Of a stretch of 64,000 bases of DNA, positions 59,348 through 64,000 are shown piece by piece. A model generated the notes under the pieces. The model searched no databases and was not told the DNA's origin. It saw only the letters and a list, made by a program, of their open reading frames with translations. The stretch's first letter is position 1, and every line of letters begins with the position of its first letter. Both the position numbers and the translations under genes were made by a program. The stretch comes from Sapria himalayana (lineage: Eukaryota; Streptophyta; Magnoliopsida; Malpighiales; Rafflesiaceae), in the NCBI GenBank assembly GCA_029783825.1, contig JAREIK010003109.1, positions 82,815 to 146,814 of the forward strand. Direction: 5' to 3'.

Positions 59348-60364
59348 TATTCAAGCATTTCTTCATTGAACTAGGAAACGGGGGGGTGTCCATAGTGCTC
59401 CCCAAGCATCAAAGCCCTTATATCCACCCTTACTGTAGAATTATAAGTAGACGCTTTCACCGAACTCCCATGCCAAAATGATAAGTCCATAATACATAGC
59501 TTGTTTGATAAATTGCCCCTACGGTGACCCATTGTGTTGGCAATCTCCCCTCATCATCCCATTAACAACGTATATAAGCACATTCATTCTCCTACCCTTA
59601 CATGAGATTGCTACCCATACAAATAAAAACATTCCCAACTCACTGTGCCAGAATGGAGGGAAACCACGTAAGGCCCCAAGCATGGTTTTAGAAGCTTAAC
59701 GTAGAAAGGATATTTCTCCCTTCCAAGGGTTCGATTAACGTCCAGATTTGTCCACCCATTCGCATATCGTATATCATAATAGCAGGCATTAAATTCGAAA
59801 GAAAACCAAGTGCATCCGTAAGGCCATAATCTTTGCATGAAGTAAGCATCCAGAATGCCTGCCACTGCAATTCGATTGCATCCAGGACCAATAACCGGGC
59901 ATGGTTCATTGTTTTTTGTTTTAAAAAGATCCAGACAGGTGAAGACTATTCTGGTTTTCATGTTGCATGCAATACCCTTTGACCCACACCATGCCACTCC
60001 TAGAGGTGCCCCCACCTCTCCCCAAATACCCTTTAAAAACAATACCATGCAGGGGAATAAACCCCTCCTTCTTCAGCCTCCAAAACTCCAAATAGACTTC
60101 CACCAACAACCAAGAAAAAAACCAAATAAAATACCAAAAAAGAAACCTATATTTGCCCCATTTTTCAGAGGGGATAGGCCCCCCTTATTCCTGTTATGCT
60201 GGACCATACGGGACAGAACCCTTGGTCATTTGCTCTTTTAATCTGGCTTTATTTCTGAGATTAAAGGAAGGTCCCTCTCTCGTGCACAGATCCTTTCTCC
60301 TCCGAGCGTTATCCACCGTGAAGCCATCTGCTTCCTCCTCTGCCTGGACGGAGTCATCTTTCAT
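59348..60364 (-). other. LINE-R-C inter-ORF spacer
   Basis: About 1 kb between the two ORFs, equivalent to the spacers of A and B. A 145-codon minus-strand frame (60,048-59,611) shares only short blocks with the other copies. No function is assigned. Confidence 0.5.
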
Positions 60365-62155
60365 TCATGCCCATAGGTCTTCCTCTCCAGCGTTAGGGAT
60401 TTGCCCTTCCTCCAATGGTGAGGCTTTCATTCCATCCTCTACTACGTTGCATATTATTGGAGTAGTTTGCGTGGGTTCTTGAGATTTTTTCTCCGACGGA
60501 GAGGCTATCAAGTCATCCTCAGTTTGCTTACATGTCCATGCTGAAAGAGGGGTAGCCGAAGTGGCCTCCAGCACCTTCTTTTCCTGGATCTTTACTTTAC
60601 GACAAGTATTTAAGGAATGGCCAAACATAAAGCATTGTTGACAATAGAGAGGAAGATTTTCATAGACAATAGGATGTCTGATTTTAGATCCATCCGGGAA
60701 TTCCAACCCAAACTCCTCGGTCAGCTCACCCCCTAGGTCAATTTCCACAAGTACCCTAGCGAAAGCAATCTTAGAGATATCCATCATTAACTTATCCATA
60801 TCCAATGGTCGGCCGATGCAACTAACGGCCTTGCTTAAGCCTTTATGATTCCATAGATGTAAGGGAAAATCTGGCAATTTAACCCAGATAGGAATCTTGG
60901 CCATTTTCTTGAGGCCGTAGTGAAAGCCGACTAGGAGTGGCTTAACATACAGCGGTCAGCCATAGACCAAGAAGGGGCACGAGTTAAGTATAGGGTCTCT
61001 ATCCACCAAGTTTCCAAAACAGAATACTAGCCATCTACTGGGGTGCTGAATAATTTGTGGGGATAACTTCCATTGTTCATCCATGAACCTTTTCAGCATG
61101 AGTTGGCAAGAGCTTCTCATAACGAAGTATCCGATTAAGTAGTTCTCCCAATGTTCACGAAGTAAGTCATTTTCAACAAAAATAGCCTTACCCGGATATG
61201 CAGGGGGAATATATTCCAATTTCGAGGTATTGGCCGGGGCCCTATTTCCGGCAAACAGGCTTCTCCATGGTGCCTTATTTTTGCCGTAGGTTTTGAGAGG
61301 TTTACCTACCTTATTCTGGATAGGCTTGGTAGTTACTGCCTCAGGGGCTTTGCCAACATTCTAGACACTTGCCTGCACCACCTTATTGGTCTATGAGACA
61401 TTCGGGGGGAAATGTATTTCATCTATAATTTTGCCCTCAACTATGGCAGATAAATTGAAGTCCAAAATATCTTTATTACAGTTTCCATTCTGTATGTTGT
61501 ATAATTTAACAGGGCTGGAGCATGTGACATTTTCATTACCCATAGAAATGTCCAGAACATCATTAGTATCCTCTAGAGAATTATCATTAGTGGCCGAGAC
61601 AGTATTGTAACTACTAGAAATCAACAGTCCCTTCCCTCTCTTACCCAAGCCATTACATTCCTCACTCAAAGCATTCGGAAACATTATATTTTCACTTGAG
61701 TTGTTATTTGAGGAACTAGAAGCATGAGATATCATAGTTTGTAAAGCGAAATCATTGTAATTAATACTCGGTAACACAGATTCAAGGCTCAAGGCGCCCT
61801 TATTTATCGAATTCGAGTTTGGTTCATTGGTGAACATCGGAGGAGTTTGGTTTTTAATCATAATTTCAGCATTTACTTCGTCCATAAGGGAGCTCGAATT
61901 AAGAAGAAGAAGAGTTCCATTAGTGTTACTGTTAGTAGGTATCTTATCGTATATAACTCACCGGCAATTGCCATCCTCGACAACGAACTCTGTTGCAGAT
62001 GAGTTGTCTTCGGATCAAAAAATCAAGAGCCTTCGAATCCTCGTCGGGGAGGTATTTGCTCTTACTGTCGGGCAGAAACTAGGAGAGGTGATGACGGGAG
62101 TTAGGTTTTGGTTGGCCTCAATATCAGTATTAAGAATGTCGGGCAGTCCCGTCAT
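60365..62155 (-). pseudogene. LINE-R-C ORF1 (DUF4283-like, CCHC knuckle), broken
   Basis: The start is the ATG at 62,153-62,155 (MTGLPDI), aligned with A and B. The N-terminal part (EDNSSATEFVVEDGN) has stops; a 164-codon frame (61,885-61,391) covers the Ser/Asn/Asp-rich region. Then come APWRSLFAGNRAPANTSKLE and the DUF4283-like core (GYFVMRSSCQLMLKRFMDEQWK, 61,219-60,956), one stop at the GRPLYVKP block, and the frame 60,904-60,365 with IWVKLPDFPLHLW, YARVLVEI-like FARVLVEIDLGGEL, the knuckle CQQCFMFGHSLNTC near 60,605-60,645 and the tail KASPLEEGQIPNAGEEDLWA. It is the clearest ORF1 of the family. Confidence 0.87.
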
Positions 62156-62313
62156 ACTTCAAATAAATGAGGACCCCGAACAGAATGGTTCCTAGTTAAA
62201 GGAAATAGTTTCCATTGCAATCATCCGAGCTCAATAAGCTAGATTTTAGGGAACCAAGGTGGAGATGCAGAATCGGGGAGAATGGGAGAGAATTTCAGAA
62301 GGGGGGATGATTT

Positions 62314-62329
62314 GATTGAGAGCTCTTTC
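62314..62329. repeat. Target-site copy 5 (18S/LINE-R-C 5' junction)
   Basis: GATTGAGAGCTCTTTC continuing into GAGATTCTATGGGTGGTGG, the native 18S downstream context (normally CTCTTTCTTGATTCTATGGG). Confidence 0.85.
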
Positions 62330-62880
62330 GAGATTCTATGGGTGGTGGTGCATGATCATTCTTAGTTGGTGGAGTGATTTGTCTGGTTAATTTCGTTAAC
62401 AAATGAAACCTCAGCCTACTAACTAGCTACGCAGATCTTGTTCTTTGTGGGCAGCTTTTTAGAAGGATTATGGCCTTTTTGGCCATAGAAGTTTGAGGTA
62501 ATAATAGGTCTGTGATACCCTTAGATGTTCTAGGCTGCATGCGTGCTACAATGATGTATTCAATGAGCGTTTCACCTTGGCTGACAGGCCTTGGCAATCT
62601 TTGAAAGTTCATCGTGATCGGGATAGATCGTCATAATGGTGATCTTCAACGAGGAATTCCTAGTAAGCGTGAGTCATTAGCTCGCGTTGACTGCATTTCT
62701 GCCCTTTGTACACACCACCCATCGCTCCTACCAATTGAATGGCCCGGTGAAGTTTTTGGATTGTGGTACCGTGGGCTGCTTGTCACCCATTATATCATGA
62801 GAAGTTCATTGAACATTATCATTTAGAGGAAGGAGAAGTCGTAATAAGATTTTCGTAGATGAACCTACGGATGGATTATT
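62314..62880 (+). rRNA. 18S rRNA gene, 3' part (degenerate)
   Basis: Resumes at the target sequence and continues through GATTCTATGGGTGGTGGTGC, TTAGATGTTCTAGGCTGCA and the 3' end. The near-universal ACACACCGCCCGTCGC reads ACACACCACCCATCGC, and the terminal GAACCTGCGGAAGGATCATT reads GAACCTACGGATGGATTATT. These changes in decoding-site regions indicate a non-functional copy. Together with the 5' part, minus one target duplication, the gene is about 1,808 bp, the normal plant length. Confidence 0.95.
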
Positions 62881-63119
62881 GCTGTAGGTCATGAGGGCGT
62901 GGTAACTTGTGGAGCTGTTGTTCTTCGGAACATTTGTGTATCGGATTTTCCATCTCATCCCCATGGCGAGGCCTTGGTGCGCGTTCCATTTTGTTCGTAG
63001 TCGGCGTTGGAATGGGCTGTCAGCCCCTCGTGGCGTGGGCTTGGATGAGGTAGTAAAGTGACGCATATTTTGTTTTTATGGCCTCTCCGTGAGAGGCCCG
63101 TAAGCTATACGAGCGATTA
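62881..63119 (+). other. ITS1
   Basis: About 240 bp between 18S and 5.8S, an angiosperm-like length. The conserved plant ITS1 core (GGCRY...GYGYCAAGGAA) could not be found in clean form, in line with a decayed copy. Confidence 0.75.
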
Positions 63120-63245
63120 ATCATGACTCTCAACAATGGATATCTTGGCTCTCGTATCGATGAAGAACGTGGTCATGTGATATGTCGTGTGAATTACAGA
63201 ATTTTGTGAATCATTGAGCTTTTGAATGCGAGTGGCACCCCTTTT
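63120..63245 (+). rRNA. 5.8S rRNA gene (degenerate)
   Basis: ATGACTCTCAACAATGGATA (normally ATGACTCTCGGCAACGGATA), then TCGATGAAGAACGT, GTGTGAATTACAGAATTTTG and GAATCATTGAGCTTTTGAAT align with the plant 5.8S. The block normally reading AGCGAAATGCGATAC is badly altered and shortened, so the molecule would not fold or pair normally. The 3' boundary is approximate. Confidence 0.9.
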
Positions 63246-63503
63246 CCTCGTGGAGGGGGTGCGTCTGCTTGGGTGTTTTGCATCGATGCCCTGAGAATGG
63301 TCGTGGGGAGTTCGTGGCCTCCCATTAGAGTGAGCATGTAGTTGGCTTAAATGGGAGACAAGTGCTCGCCTGGTTCCTCCGCAAAAAGCAAGAGAGCTAG
63401 TGGTGGTTGCCTGATGTGCGTTGCTTTGGTTTGTTGTCGTCGGCGTGCATGTTGTGTCATTTTGGTGGGCAGAGAAGTCCTTCTATGTGATTTCCTATTT
63501 TGC
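63246..63503 (+). other. ITS2
   Basis: About 258 bp between 5.8S and 28S, an angiosperm-like length. No genes; the short frames over it are not coding. Confidence 0.75.
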
Positions 63504-64000
63504 TCGACCCCAGGTCAGATGTGGCTACTCGCTGAATTTAAGCATATTAATAAGCGGAGGAATTGAAACTTACAAGCATTTCCCTAGTAACGGTGAGAGA
63601 AAGGGGACGAGTCTACGTTTTGAATCAAAATGTCTTCGCGTATTTTGAATTGTAGTTTGGAGAAACATTCTCGTTGATAGTTTTTGGTGCAAGTCCTTTG
63701 GAAGGGGGGTGCTGGATAGGGTAAGAGCCCCGTCGCATTGAATTTGGCATTGCATTTGAGGTATTGTCTCTGAGTAAGGTTGTTTGGGATTGTAGCCTCA
63801 ATCGGGCGGTAAATTTTGTCGAATGCTAAATATGGGCGAGAGACCGATAGCGAACAAGTATCGTGAGGAAAAGATGAAAATGACTCTGAAAAAAGAGTCA
63901 AAGAGTACTTGAAATTACTGGGGGAGAGCAGATGGGGGCAGCTGCTTTAAAATCGTGGCCGACTGCCTAATTGTTGTGACTATGTGGTTGTGGGCGGCGG
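63504..64000 (+). rRNA. 28S (25S) rRNA gene, 5' end (cut by window edge, degenerate)
   Basis: Starts at CGACCCCAGGTCAG and continues through TTTAAGCATATTAATAAGCG, CAATCGGGCGGTAAATTTTG and GAGAGACCGATAGCGAACAA to the window end. It carries transitions similar to those in 18S (for example CATATCAATAAG to CATATTAATAAG). The minus-strand frames at 63,570-63,901 are shadows of it. Confidence 0.93.

Larger units (their letters stand above)
56026..62313 (-). mobile_element. LINE-R-C, full-length and best-preserved LINE-R copy
   Basis: A 6.29-kb minus-strand LINE with perfect GATTGAGAGCTCTTTC on both sides. It has a 5' UTR of ~160 bp, ORF1 (62,155-60,365), a ~1-kb spacer, ORF2 (59,347-56,206) and a 3' end CTTTATTTATC followed by an A-run. 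It has no monomer array: its 5' end joins directly to the downstream half of 18S. ORF2 has about two frameshifts and a few in-frame stops, so it is closer to intact than A and B and is the best copy for defining the family. Confidence 0.92.

Noticed and set aside
62806..63901. Short frames across ITS and 28S
   Set aside because: They overlap clear rRNA sequence and show no protein similarity.

Overview
The window is nuclear DNA from a flowering plant. It contains a plant-type 18S-ITS1-5.8S-ITS2-28S rRNA unit with angiosperm-sized spacers (about 240 and 258 bp), several L1-type LINEs of the plant kind (DUF4283/zinc-knuckle ORF1; APE-RT ORF2) and a piece that looks like the end of a CACTA transposon. 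I could not assign a genus. There is no sign of an intact host protein gene: every coding region is a decayed retrotransposon, and nearly all other open frames come from microsatellite, tandem repeat or rDNA.

Left part (1-25,990): a head-to-tail nest of one LINE family, here called LINE-M (+ strand; ORF2 ends in an RNase H domain), embedded in about 11 kb of AAG/AAT microsatellite, mainly (AAGAATAAG)n. Copies: M1 (3' part only, 1-1,236), M2 (7,312-14,186), M3 (15,761-22,352) and a 70-bp 3' stub at 25,309. Each copy runs directly from its conserved 3' end through an A-run into the microsatellite, and each visible 5' end also emerges from microsatellite.

Middle (25,990-39,842): a CACTA-like terminal fragment rich in GCTAAAT motifs, about 0.9 kb of AT-rich DNA, then about 13 tandem copies of an ~882-bp unit that directly precede the 18S gene and are read as the rDNA intergenic spacer. 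Most units carry a TATATGGGG-type motif like the plant RNA polymerase I start site. A unique stretch (38,641-39,842) is the probable 5' ETS.

Right part (39,843-64,000): a degenerate 18S gene split after about nucleotide 1,256 by 21.2 kb of insert. The insert holds three full-length minus-strand LINEs of a second family (LINE-R; no RNase H domain), each ending in a poly(A)-like tail next to a copy of the same 16-bp 18S sequence, GATTGAGAGCTCTTTC. Between the LINEs lie arrays of a ~206-bp monomer (6 and 4 copies) carrying a tRNA-like B box and a TATAAAAAG box in LINE orientation. The rest of 18S, then ITS1, 5.8S, ITS2 and the 28S start follow. Removing the insert and one target duplication leaves an 18S of about 1,808 bp, the normal plant length.

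Main reading: LINE-R looks like an 18S-rDNA site-specific plant L1 that has inserted repeatedly, antisense to rRNA, at one site, with tandem promoter-like monomers at the 5' ends of two copies. LINE-M looks like a LINE that spreads (AAGAATAAG)n and lands in it again.
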